Assembly (NCBI RefSeq): GCF_019613955.1
Contig: NZ_CP080443.1
Location: forward strand, 3,333,001 to 3,397,000
Reading direction: 5' to 3'
DNA: 64,000 bases
Origin: Chryseobacterium sp. LJ668
GTDB taxonomy: Bacteria > Bacteroidota > Bacteroidia > Flavobacteriales > Weeksellaceae
A program made the translations under genes and the position numbers. A model generated the notes under the pieces. That model was not told where the DNA came from and ran no database searches. It worked only from the letters and a program-made list of their open reading frames with translations. Position 1 is the first letter of the stretch. The number at the start of each line of letters is the position of its first letter. This document shows positions 1-6,985 of the stretch, piece by piece.

Positions 1-372
1 TCACAACCATGAAGTATGAATTTTCATTCCTAAAATTACAGCTCCAAAACCGAGCACCACGCTCAGAATTATATATAAAAACAGTGCGGTATAATTTTGA
101 TTCTGCCATAACGAAAAGCTTTCAGCAGAAAAAGTAGAAAATGTTGTAAAACCTCCGCAAAATCCTGTAATCAGAAGATATTTTAAATAATTATCCGCTT
201 TCAGAAAGTATGATGTAAGAAAACCGATGATACAACATCCCAGTATATTCACCACAAAAGTTCCCATCGGAAATGCGTTGATTTTCCAGAGTTTTTGTGT
301 GTAATCTGAAATAAGATAACGCAGTATGCTTCCAGCTCCACCACCCAAAAAAACAAGTAAAACATTTTTCAT
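1..372 (-). CDS. crcB: Fluoride ion transporter CrcB
   Basis: This 123-residue protein is a small integral membrane protein of the CrcB/Fluc family, whose members work as dual-topology dimers that export fluoride through the inner membrane. Four hydrophobic segments are visible (about residues 3-20, 33-55, 63-82 and 96-118). Family signatures are the early GGGAGSILRY stretch, FPMGTFVVN near residue 35, and the GFCGGFTTFSTFSAES motif near residue 70, whose Phe and Thr residues line the ion path. The length is normal for the family and the stop codon lies at the very edge of the window, so the gene is complete. It follows trxB on the same strand but is separated from it by a strong terminator. 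No fluoride riboswitch is apparent in the short gap. Confidence 0.95.
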   Translation of the reverse strand: MKNVLLVFLGGGAGSILRYLISDYTQKLWKINAFPMGTFVVNILGCCIIGFLTSYFLKADNYLKYLLITGFCGGFTTFSTFSAESFSLWQNQNYTALFLYIILSVVLGFGAVILGMKIHTSWL

Positions 373-379
373 AATAAAA

Positions 380-408
380 CAAACGCACCACTTCGGGTGC
401 GTTTTTAT
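380..408 (-). terminator. Rho-independent terminator after trxB
   Basis: Inverted repeat AACGCACC (382-389) and GGTGCGTT (396-403) with a 6-base loop. It lies between the trxB stop codon and the crcB start on the minus strand and is followed on that strand by TTGTTTT. Confidence 0.8.
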
Positions 409-424
409 ATTTTAAATTTGAAAG

Positions 425-1366
425 TTAATGTAATTCAGCTAAATATTTTTCAGCATCCATGGCTGCCATACAGCCGCTTCCTGCTGCCGTGATCGCTTGT
501 CTGTAAATATGATCCTGAACATCTCCTGCAGCAAAAACTCCGGGCAAATTAGTTTTCGTAGATCCTTTTTCAGTGGCGATATATCCGTTTTCATCCAGAT
601 TGATCTGGCCTACAAAAATATCAGTATTCGGTTTGTGACCGATAGCGATAAAGATACCGTGAACATCAACTATTGATTTCTCCTGAGTCTGATTATTGAT
701 TACAACCGCTCTTTCAACCAGATTATTTTCACCTTCTATGCCAATCAATTCATGATGAAATTTCACTTCAATATTCGGAGTATTTGAAACGCGGTGAATC
801 ATTGCTTTTGAAGCCCTGAATTGATCTTTTCTTACCAGCATTGTTACTTTATTCACCAATTTTGCCAGGTAAGTCGCTTCTTCAGCGGCAGTATCACCAG
901 CTCCTACTACAACAACATCTTTACCTCGATAAAAAAAGCCATCACAGGTTGCACATGCCGAAACACCCCCTCCGTTATATTTTTTTTCGTCATCTAAGCC
1001 TAAATATTTTGCCGTAGCACCGGTAGAAATAATTACGGTTTTAGCAAAAAGCTCTTTATTACCTGCATATAATTTATGAATACCACCAACTTCCTTTGAA
1101 AATTCGACTTTGGTAATCATTTCATAATGCACTTTTGTATCAAATCTTTCTGCCTGCTTCTGCAGATCCATCATCATTTCAGGACCTGTAATTCCTTCAG
1201 GATAACCAGGGAAATTATCAACTTCAGTGGTTGTAGTCAACTGCCCTCCAGGCTCTAAACCAGTATATAGTTGAGGTTTAAGGTCTGCTCTTGCTGCATA
1301 AATTGCTGCTGTAAAACCGGAAGGTCCAGATCCTACGATCACACAATCTAAAATATTTTCTTCCAT
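425..1366 (-). CDS. trxB: Thioredoxin-disulfide reductase
   Basis: A 313-residue NADPH-dependent flavoenzyme that reduces thioredoxin in the cytoplasm. The FAD-binding motif GSGPSG lies at residues 12-17, the redox-active ACATCDG motif puts the two cysteines at positions 138 and 141, the NADPH-binding GAGDTAAEEA motif follows near residue 155, and the second FAD motif GVFAAGDV lies near the C-terminus. The domain order FAD-NADPH-FAD and the length match low-molecular-weight bacterial TrxB. The gene seems monocistronic: a 217-base gap precedes it and a terminator follows. The start was taken at the ATG that leaves a short MEENILDCVIVGSG N-terminus, as is usual for the family. Confidence 0.97.
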   Translation of the reverse strand: MEENILDCVIVGSGPSGFTAAIYAARADLKPQLYTGLEPGGQLTTTTEVDNFPGYPEGITGPEMMMDLQKQAERFDTKVHYEMITKVEFSKEVGGIHKLYAGNKELFAKTVIISTGATAKYLGLDDEKKYNGGGVSACATCDGFFYRGKDVVVVGAGDTAAEEATYLAKLVNKVTMLVRKDQFRASKAMIHRVSNTPNIEVKFHHELIGIEGENNLVERAVVINNQTQEKSIVDVHGIFIAIGHKPNTDIFVGQINLDENGYIATEKGSTKTNLPGVFAAGDVQDHIYRQAITAAGSGCMAAMDAEKYLAELH

Positions 1367-1583
1367 AATTCTCTTTTCAAAAAGATTTAAATTTTAAGAC
1401 ATCAAAGTTCGTGATTTTTACTATTTAATTAAAGAAAAATTAATGTTAGTTTTCGATATCTAATATGCCGAATTTCAATGGTTGATCGTTATTAGCTTCT
1501 GGTGGTTGGTTATGGGTTTTTTTAGGTTGTTTTGGAGGGTTTAACTAATAACTGACAACCATACCTAAACAATGATAACTAAA
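1367..1583. other. Intergenic region with strand-skewed G/T-rich block
   Basis: A 217-base gap between holA and trxB, both on the minus strand. About 1495-1545 the plus strand is strikingly rich in G and T, with repeated GG and GGG runs spaced by T, and it is followed by a stretch of the type AACTAATAACTGACAACC, which looks like degenerate flavobacterial intergenic repeat sequence. I see no open frame and no good -7 box for trxB, whose promoter must nevertheless lie here. Confidence 0.45.
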
Positions 1584-2621
1584 TCAGACTTTCATCTTAA
1601 TCTTATCAACATTGATAATTTTATAAACTAATTCCTTAATAAGTTCCGCTTCACTCATATTAACTGCGCCCAACCCTTTACCTTTCATATCAAATTCTCT
1701 CAAGATGGAAATTACTCTGGTCGAATGTTTCAAAGGAAAGAGTCTTGCAGCTTCGGCATAATCTTTCAAAAAATAAGGATTAACACCCATCTGCGATGCA
1801 ATAACCTGTGGTGACTGACCCAACATCGTGTTATACATAATAACATTCGAAAAATAATTGTAAAGACTTGACAGCAACATTACAAAAGGATTATTTTTCG
1901 GATTTTTTCCCATAAAATGAGCGATTTTGAATGCCGCGTTTGCATTTTTTGTTCCTAAAGCTTTCTGAAGTTCAAAAACATTAAACTCTTTGCTGATTCC
2001 GATGTGGTTTTCAACGATGGTTCCGTCTAAGATCTGATCTTCTTTAAGGATAATTTTCAGTTTTCCCAGCTCATTTGAAATTCTTGAAAGGTCGTTTCCA
2101 AGATATTCTGCGAGAAGATGAGAAATATTGGGGGCAGTTTTTATTTTTAATCTCAGACATTCGTCAGCAATCCATTTCGGGAGATTGTGATCTTTGAAAG
2201 ATTCGCTTAAAAAAAGTGCGTTTAATTTATCCAGAGATTTAGTTACCTTTTTTCGGCTGTCGAGCTTCTTATGCTTGTGTGCGAAAACTAAAACTGTTGA
2301 CAGAACAGGATTTTCTGCGTACGCTTCCAACGCCCTACTTTCTTCATCATTAAATTTTAAATCCTGCGCTTCTTTTACGATAATTACCTGCTTATCACCC
2401 ATCATCGGAAACTGCCTTGCTAAAGAAAGTACCTCTTGATAGGAAGTATCTTTTCCGTAAGTGACGGTTTGATTAAAAGCTTTTTCGTCTTCCTCTAAAA
2501 ACTCATGCTCCAGGGCTTTTACGGCAACGTCAATAAAGTAAGGTTCTTCTCCGTGAAAAAAATAAATCGGTAAAACTTCTTTATTTTTAATATTTTTGAG
2601 GATTAAATCTAATTCTTTCAT
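1584..2621 (-). CDS. holA: DNA polymerase III subunit delta
   Basis: A 345-residue protein of the HolA family, the clamp-loader subunit that opens the beta sliding clamp during replication. The N-terminus carries the expected IYFFHGEEPYFID sequence in place of a canonical P-loop, as delta subunits do not hydrolyse ATP. The middle holds a helical lid region (residues about 150-210, including LAEYLGNDLSRISNELGKL, which is diagnostic for HolA). The C-terminal third is the helical collar domain (FELQKALGTKN and LYNYFSNVIMYN). The length is typical. The start codon lies only eight bases from the start of the divergent PD-(D/E)xK gene, so the holA promoter must lie inside that gene. Confidence 0.93.
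   Translation of the reverse strand: MKELDLILKNIKNKEVLPIYFFHGEEPYFIDVAVKALEHEFLEEDEKAFNQTVTYGKDTSYQEVLSLARQFPMMGDKQVIIVKEAQDLKFNDEESRALEAYAENPVLSTVLVFAHKHKKLDSRKKVTKSLDKLNALFLSESFKDHNLPKWIADECLRLKIKTAPNISHLLAEYLGNDLSRISNELGKLKIILKEDQILDGTIVENHIGISKEFNVFELQKALGTKNANAAFKIAHFMGKNPKNNPFVMLLSSLYNYFSNVIMYNTMLGQSPQVIASQMGVNPYFLKDYAEAARLFPLKHSTRVISILREFDMKGKGLGAVNMSEAELIKELVYKIINVDKIKMKV
2591..2598 (+). promoter_or_regulatory. Putative -7 box for the 2630 gene
   Basis: TATTTTTG matches the Bacteroidota -7 consensus TAnnTTTG exactly and lies 31 bases upstream of the 2630 start codon, inside the 5' part of holA. No TTG is found at the -33 position, so the site is supported by the -7 box only. Confidence 0.45.
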
Positions 2622-2629
2622 CTTTATAA

Positions 2630-3061
2630 ATGGAACTTCCCAAACTGAATTTTCAGGAAACTTTTGATTTTAAATTCAAGAAAGACAAAGATAAGTTTTT
2701 TATCTATGACTTGGTGCGCAAAACTTACCTTTTGCTGACGCCTGAAGAATGGGTGAGACAGCATTGGATCCACTATTATCTCACAGTAAAATCGTATTCT
2801 GTATCAGCATTAATTACAGAAAAAAAGATCGTTCTGAACGGCTTAACCAAAAGAATTGATCTCTTGATTACTGAAAAAGCCCAGCCAAAAATTTTGATTG
2901 AATGCAAAGCTTCACAGATCAAGCTGACAGAAAAGACTTTCGAGCAAACTGCACGTTACAACTCGATTATCGGGGCAAAAGAAATTATTTTAACAAACGG
3001 TTTACAACATATCAATGCCTATTACGAAAATGGAGAATATCAATTCTATAAAGCTGAATGA
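2630..3061 (+). CDS. Small PD-(D/E)xK protein, HsdR N-terminal-like
   Basis: A 143-residue protein that resembles the N-terminal nuclease domain of type I restriction HsdR subunits. Asp77 (KRIDLLI), Glu91 and Lys93 (LIECKAS) form a PD-(D/E)xK core, and a downstream EQTARYN segment gives the QxxxY motif (Gln106, Tyr110) found in RecB-like nucleases. There is no helicase domain and no hsdM or hsdS gene nearby, so this is a stand-alone domain and not a restriction system. From general knowledge such single-domain proteins are annotated as type I restriction enzyme HsdR N-terminal proteins in Flavobacteriia and often sit next to holA. A role in DNA repair or replication would be inference from that position only. 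Confidence 0.8.
   Translation: MELPKLNFQETFDFKFKKDKDKFFIYDLVRKTYLLLTPEEWVRQHWIHYYLTVKSYSVSALITEKKIVLNGLTKRIDLLITEKAQPKILIECKASQIKLTEKTFEQTARYNSIIGAKEIILTNGLQHINAYYENGEYQFYKAE
2686..2693 (-). promoter_or_regulatory. Putative -7 box for holA
   Basis: The minus strand reads TATCTTTG here, an exact TAnnTTTG match, about 65 bases upstream of the holA start and inside the coding region of the divergent gene. No TTG at the -33 spacing is seen. Confidence 0.4.
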
Positions 3062-3116
3062 TATAAAAATCAGATTTAATGACCCCACCATCACTTAAAA
3101 ACTTTATACAAAAACG

Positions 3117-3728
3117 ATGCAGATAAAAAACATCATTTTCGATTTCGGAGGCGTTTTAATGGATTGGAACCCGAGATATTTCTTCAAAGACTACTTTAAT
3201 GATGATGAAAGAATGGAATATTTTCTCGAAAATATAGCGCAGGACGAATGGAATATTGAACAAGACAGAGGAAGAACACTTTTAGAGGGTACAGAAATTC
3301 AGGTTAAAAAATTTCCGGAGTGGGAAAAAGAAATTAGAGCATATTATGACAATTGGGAAGTGATGCTGAAAAGTGACATCCCGCATCACGTGGAAGTTTT
3401 GAGAAAGCTTGGAAACACTGATTATCATTTGTTCGGACTGACTAACTGGTCTGAAGAAACATTTCCTTATGCATTAGATACTTATGATTTCTTCAATCTT
3501 TTTGATGGTAAAATTGTGGTTTCAGGAACAGAAAAACTCATCAAACCAGATCCTGCAATCTGGCATGTGCTGTTAAAAAGATATAATATTATTGCTGAAG
3601 AATCTGTTTTTATAGATGATAATTTGAAGAACATTGAAATGGCAAAAAATTTAGGTTTTTATACAATTCATATCAAGCCAGAAACCGATTTAAAGGAAGA
3701 ATTGACTAAATTAGGAGTTGAAATTTAA
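3117..3728 (+). CDS. HAD-superfamily hydrolase, YihX-like phosphatase
   Basis: A 203-residue haloacid dehalogenase-type phosphatase. Motif I is IFDFGGVLMDW with the nucleophile Asp9 (the DxG variant seen in YihX-type sugar phosphatases), motif II is GLTNW with Thr109, motif III is Lys143 in LIKPDP, and motif IV is FIDDN with Asp167 and Asp168. An alpha-helical cap between residues 20 and 90 marks it as subclass I. YihX of E. coli hydrolyses alpha-D-glucose 1-phosphate, but the substrate cannot be read from this sequence. The gene stands alone, 55 bases after the preceding gene, and no terminator is evident after it. Confidence 0.88.
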   Translation: MQIKNIIFDFGGVLMDWNPRYFFKDYFNDDERMEYFLENIAQDEWNIEQDRGRTLLEGTEIQVKKFPEWEKEIRAYYDNWEVMLKSDIPHHVEVLRKLGNTDYHLFGLTNWSEETFPYALDTYDFFNLFDGKIVVSGTEKLIKPDPAIWHVLLKRYNIIAEESVFIDDNLKNIEMAKNLGFYTIHIKPETDLKEELTKLGVEI

Positions 3729-3850
3729 GAAGATTTCAAAAAAATATTATCGAGCACTGTATTTTCATTCAAAGATATTTTAATTATAAAGATTTTATGG
3801 GATGATTGGTGTAATTTGTGTTCAATTAAATTAAAAATAAATTACGAAAT

Positions 3851-4594
3851 ATGATACGATCAATTTTATTATCCGCTTTCTTACTGGGTTCCGGAACCTT
3901 TTTCAGCCAAAATTTAAAATCAGTTTCTTATCAGGACGGTTCGCAAAAACTGAACGGTTTGGTAACGTCAAACGCAGAAAAAAAACTTCCCGGAGTTTTG
4001 ATTCTTCCCGCCTGGAAAGGAATTGACGATGAGGCAAAAACTGCAGCCTTAGATTTGGAAAAACAGGGATATGTTGCATTTATCGCTGATATTTATGGTG
4101 AAGGAAATGTACCGAAAGACAATGATTCGGCAGGAAAAACAGCAGGGTTTTACAAGAAAGATTATGCTGCTTATCAAAAAAGAATTTCTCTGGCTTTGGA
4201 ACAGCTGAAGAAAAACGGCGCTATTCCTGAGAAAATTGCTGTGATCGGATATTGTTTTGGAGGAACCGGAGCTTTAGAATCTGCAAGAGGGAATTTACCC
4301 GTTGTAGGTGTAGTTTCTATTCATGGAAGCATCGGAAAAGATCAATCCAGACCGAATGAAGCGATTTCAACGAAAATTTTAGTGGAAAATCCCGCAGAAG
4401 ATAAAGGAGTAACTCCTGAAGATTACAATAATCTTGTAAAAGAGATGAATGAGGGAAAAGCTGACTGGCAAATCATCACCTACGCCAATTCAAAACACAC
4501 TTTTACTGACCCGAAATCTCCTGATTACAATCCCGTAATGGCAAAAAGAGCGTGGAATCACACATTGATGTTTTTAAAAGAAATTTTGAAATAA
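3851..4594 (+). CDS. Secreted dienelactone hydrolase family protein
   Basis: A 247-residue alpha/beta-hydrolase with an N-terminal signal peptide (residues 1-19, ending TFFSQ). The nucleophile is Cys135 in GYCFGG, His216 lies in KHTFTDP, and Asp184 (PAEDKGV) is the best candidate for the third member of the Cys-Asp-His triad of dienelactone hydrolases. The enzyme would act in the periplasm. The physiological substrate is unknown; most members of this family are not catechol-pathway enzymes, and no aromatic degradation genes are nearby. A strong palindromic terminator follows 17 bases after the stop. Confidence 0.87.
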   Translation: MIRSILLSAFLLGSGTFFSQNLKSVSYQDGSQKLNGLVTSNAEKKLPGVLILPAWKGIDDEAKTAALDLEKQGYVAFIADIYGEGNVPKDNDSAGKTAGFYKKDYAAYQKRISLALEQLKKNGAIPEKIAVIGYCFGGTGALESARGNLPVVGVVSIHGSIGKDQSRPNEAISTKILVENPAEDKGVTPEDYNNLVKEMNEGKADWQIITYANSKHTFTDPKSPDYNPVMAKRAWNHTLMFLKEILK

Positions 4595-4610
4595 TTAAAT
4601 TTACAAATAA

Positions 4611-4641
4611 AAATAACCTCAAATATTTGAGGTTATTTTTT
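4611..4641. terminator. Bidirectional terminator between convergent genes
   Basis: A perfect 14-base palindrome (4611-4624 and 4625-4638; core AATAACCTC/GAGGTTATT) flanked by T-runs on both strands. It can end both the dienelactone hydrolase transcript and the minus-strand zinc-ribbon operon. Confidence 0.85.
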
Positions 4642-4871
4642 TATATTTCACCGGTTGTATTACAGTTAGAACACCACCAATATTCTTTTTCTTTATCTTT
4701 CAACTTCGTTTTTGTTTTCTTTTCGCAATTTTCACAAATACATTCGTCAGCTTCATTTTCTTTAGCTTCATAATCGCAATTAAAACAACTCCAACTCGTC
4801 AGATGAGTCTTTCCGTTGATAAACCAAGTGAAAGATTTTTCTTCACACTTTGGACAAATTTGTAATGCCAT
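4641..4871 (-). CDS. Small double zinc-ribbon protein
   Basis: A 76-residue protein with two cysteine quartets: Cys6/Cys9 plus Cys29/Cys32, then Cys44 or Cys46/Cys49 plus Cys67/Cys70. Each is a pair of CxxC knuckles separated by about 17-20 residues, the pattern of a zinc ribbon. Between them lies an acidic segment and a lysine-rich segment. It is the last gene of a tight operon (2-base gap to the cupin gene). I do not recognise a specific family; nucleic-acid or protein binding is possible, but no function can be assigned. Confidence 0.75.
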   Translation of the reverse strand: MALQICPKCEEKSFTWFINGKTHLTSWSCFNCDYEAKENEADECICENCEKKTKTKLKDKEKEYWWCSNCNTTGEI

Positions 4872-4873
4872 AA

Positions 4874-5242
4874 TTAAATTTTTTCTTCTTCTCTATTCAC
4901 CAATTCCATCGAAAAAGCAGGAAGACAAATTGCAATATATTCACACGGTTCTGAGAACGGATTACTGTAACGAATTCTTGCTCCTTTTTCAATTAGAATA
5001 CTCTGTCCTTTTTCTAAAACTACAATTTCGTCGTCAATTTCAAATTGTTTTTTCCCTGAAATAACGATTGTAAATTCATCAAATTCAGGAGTTTGATGCG
5101 GCTCGCTCCAGTTTGGCGGAGCAACCATGTGTGCAATCGAAATGTTTTTATTTTGGGTTGAGTTTCCCCAATGTTCTTCTATCAACTTGCCGTCTGTTGT
5201 TGGAACGACAAAAGGTGATTTCTGAATTTTATATTTTTTCAT
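4874..5242 (-). CDS. Cupin domain protein
   Basis: A 122-residue single-domain cupin. The double-stranded beta-helix pattern is visible: the first motif region contains APPNWSEPHQTPEFDEFTIV, with a His and two acidic residues in place of the classical HxH, and the second region contains EKGQSILIEKGARIRYSNPF. Cupins of this size bind a metal or a small ligand and serve as isomerases, dioxygenases or sensors; the substrate is not evident. It sits between a GNAT gene (2-base gap) and the zinc-ribbon gene (2-base gap), so translation is probably coupled. Confidence 0.83.
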   Translation of the reverse strand: MKKYKIQKSPFVVPTTDGKLIEEHWGNSTQNKNISIAHMVAPPNWSEPHQTPEFDEFTIVISGKKQFEIDDEIVVLEKGQSILIEKGARIRYSNPFSEPCEYIAICLPAFSMELVNREEEKI

Positions 5243-5244
5243 GA

Positions 5245-5769
5245 TTAATGGTTTTCTTTTTTGATTTCATACACAAAATTAGTTCGTGTGGGTTCTCCAA
5301 AATAAGCTACCTCTTCTTCGGCAATCTTTTGTCCGCCTAGTCGTTCCATAGCAATTTGTGAGCGGAAATTTTCTTTCCCGATATGAAAGTAAACTTGATC
5401 AACAAACTGAAAAATATAATCCAGCATCAGTTTTTTAATCTGTGGATTGATGTCTTTCCCCCATGAATTTGTTCCGTAAAAAGTATAACCGATAAAAATA
5501 CTGTTTTTAGATTCTTCAAAGTCATAAAAACGTGTGCTGCCCAATACATTTCCCGAAGATTTCTCAACAATTTTAAAAGCGCCTTTGCTTTCCATTGCGC
5601 CCTGAAAGAAATTTTCAAAAATCTCTCTTTTATACCGGTCTTTATTAGGATGCTGTTCCCAAATCTTGGGATCAGATGCTACATGATACAACAACTCAAA
5701 ATCCCCTTGCTGTAAGGGGATTAATTGATATTTTTCGTTTTCTAAAAATGGTTGAATAGAAAAATTCAT
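5245..5769 (-). CDS. GNAT family N-acetyltransferase, RimJ/RimL type
   Basis: A 174-residue acetyltransferase of the GNAT fold. The start (LIPLQQGDFELLYHVASDP) is typical of the RimJ/RimL-like Acetyltransf_3 group, and the acetyl-CoA-binding region falls at residues about 85-115 (IFIGYTFYGTNSWGKDIN, then a long helix KKLMLDYIF). The conserved ENFRSQIAMERLGGQ segment near residue 135 is the usual C-terminal signature. It lies in the middle of a four-gene operon. The acceptor substrate is unknown. Confidence 0.88.
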   Translation of the reverse strand: MNFSIQPFLENEKYQLIPLQQGDFELLYHVASDPKIWEQHPNKDRYKREIFENFFQGAMESKGAFKIVEKSSGNVLGSTRFYDFEESKNSIFIGYTFYGTNSWGKDINPQIKKLMLDYIFQFVDQVYFHIGKENFRSQIAMERLGGQKIAEEEVAYFGEPTRTNFVYEIKKENH

Positions 5770-5779
5770 ATTTTAAACC

Positions 5780-6385
5780 TTAGCTTTTTGCTTTTGCAGC
5801 GTCAGATTCTATTTTTTTGATTTCCTTTAATTTTTCGGCGATTTTGGTAACGGCTTCAGGTTTTGCAGGTTTTAACGGAACTTCTGCCTGAGCCATGTCC
5901 CATTTGATGACAAGATTTCCTGAGTTTTCATCAGTTGGATTTAAGGTGATCTCAAACCATTCTTGCTTGTCTGCCAGTTTATTCACCGGAACGGTAACAT
6001 CTACAACATCCTGTTTTGGATCATACGTATAAGCGCCCCATTGTTGAAAATCTTTATTTAAAATTACTTTCCACTCTTTTTCCGTAGGTACGATAAATAA
6101 GCCGTAAGTTCCTGCAGGAACTAATTTCCCACCGAAATTCACAGACTGCCCAAACGTCACTTTTGTTGATGAGTTGGCCCCTGCTCTCCAAACTTGTCCA
6201 TAAGGAACAAGTTCTCCGAAAATCTTGCGTCCTTTCACGCCCGGTCTTCCGTAATCGATGCTAATTTTAGACATAGAAAACTGCTGCTCAACTTTTTGGC
6301 GCGGGCTCGCCGCCGGTACAGAATAGTCTTGCGCAAAGCTTAAAGATGATGCTGATATGCAAAGTGTAAATAATAACTTTTTCAC
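5780..6385 (-). CDS. Secreted DUF2911 protein
   Basis: A 201-residue protein with a signal peptide (residues 1-18, SSLSFAQ) followed by one DUF2911 domain. Recognisable segments are SPRQKVEQQFSMSKISIDYGRPGVKGRKIFG, here given only by its ends at residues 27 to 57, then PYGQVWRAGANSSTKVTFG and GTYGLFIVPTEKEWKVILN. This family is common in Bacteroidota and has no known biochemical role. The start codon is GTG, chosen because it places the signal peptide directly at the N-terminus. It appears to be the first gene of the DUF2911-GNAT-cupin-zinc ribbon operon, with gaps of 10, 2 and 2 bases. Confidence 0.88.
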   Translation of the reverse strand: MKKLLFTLCISASSLSFAQDYSVPAASPRQKVEQQFSMSKISIDYGRPGVKGRKIFGELVPYGQVWRAGANSSTKVTFGQSVNFGGKLVPAGTYGLFIVPTEKEWKVILNKDFQQWGAYTYDPKQDVVDVTVPVNKLADKQEWFEITLNPTDENSGNLVIKWDMAQAEVPLKPAKPEAVTKIAEKLKEIKKIESDAAKAKS

Positions 6386-6526
6386 GTATAAATTTTTGCT
6401 AAAAGTACGAAAATGGATATTAGAATTGGTTTTTGAAGGTGATAAATTTTGTTAAAATGTGATTTGTTTAAAACAATAAAAACTTAAAGAATAGATATAA
6501 AATTAAAAAAATAACAAATAAATTTT

Positions 6527-6925
6527 CTACATCACATACCCATCATCATCGCCATATAATAATTGGCACAATGCAAAGAATTTAACAACAAAATATTTTT
6601 TTTCATTAAAGGTTTCAAAAATATCTGAAGTCATAATTTCATATTCATAATTTAAAGTGTTCCATTTAAAATTCGGTTTCATTCTCAAGAGTTCATTTCC
6701 TTTCTGATCGGTTAATACAAATGATTCTTTAAAAAATCCGGTATGTTTGAAGATGTAATCTTTCCCAATTTGGTCAAAATAAGTATGAACAAAGATATTG
6801 CTATCCCAATTCATTGCGAATTTCAGAAGTATATTTTTACCCTCTTTGATTTCAACAGTGGTTCCCAAAAAACCTTTTGGTTCGACCTGATATTTTGAAT
6901 TAAAGATTTCAAACTCGGCATTAAA
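6527..6925 (-). pseudogene. 5'-truncated gene of unknown function
   Basis: An open frame of about 132 codons with no ATG at its beginning. The frame is protein-like from its first codons (AEFEIFNSKYQVEPKGFLG), yet it begins only about ten bases beyond the carB terminator, and the first possible start is a TTG at 6868, which would give 113 residues starting in the middle of this sequence. The product would be a soluble beta-rich protein with a C-terminal YGDDDGYVM. I do not recognise the family. The most likely reading is that the 5' end, including the promoter, was lost when the sequence joined the carB downstream region. A working TTG start cannot be excluded. Confidence 0.5.
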
Positions 6926-6934
6926 TTAAACATG

Positions 6935-6967
6935 TAAAAAAAACGCACCTTAAAAAGATGCGTTTAA
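6935..6967 (-). terminator. Rho-independent terminator after carB
   Basis: Minus-strand hairpin with arms AAACGCA and TGCGTTT, followed on that strand by a run of eight T. It ends the pyrimidine operon. Confidence 0.8.
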
Positions 6968-6985
6968 AATACTTTAGTAAGAAAA

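Noticed and set aside
2630..3061. Type I restriction-modification system
   Set aside because: Only an HsdR N-terminal-like nuclease domain is present; there is no helicase part and no hsdM or hsdS, so it is not a restriction system.
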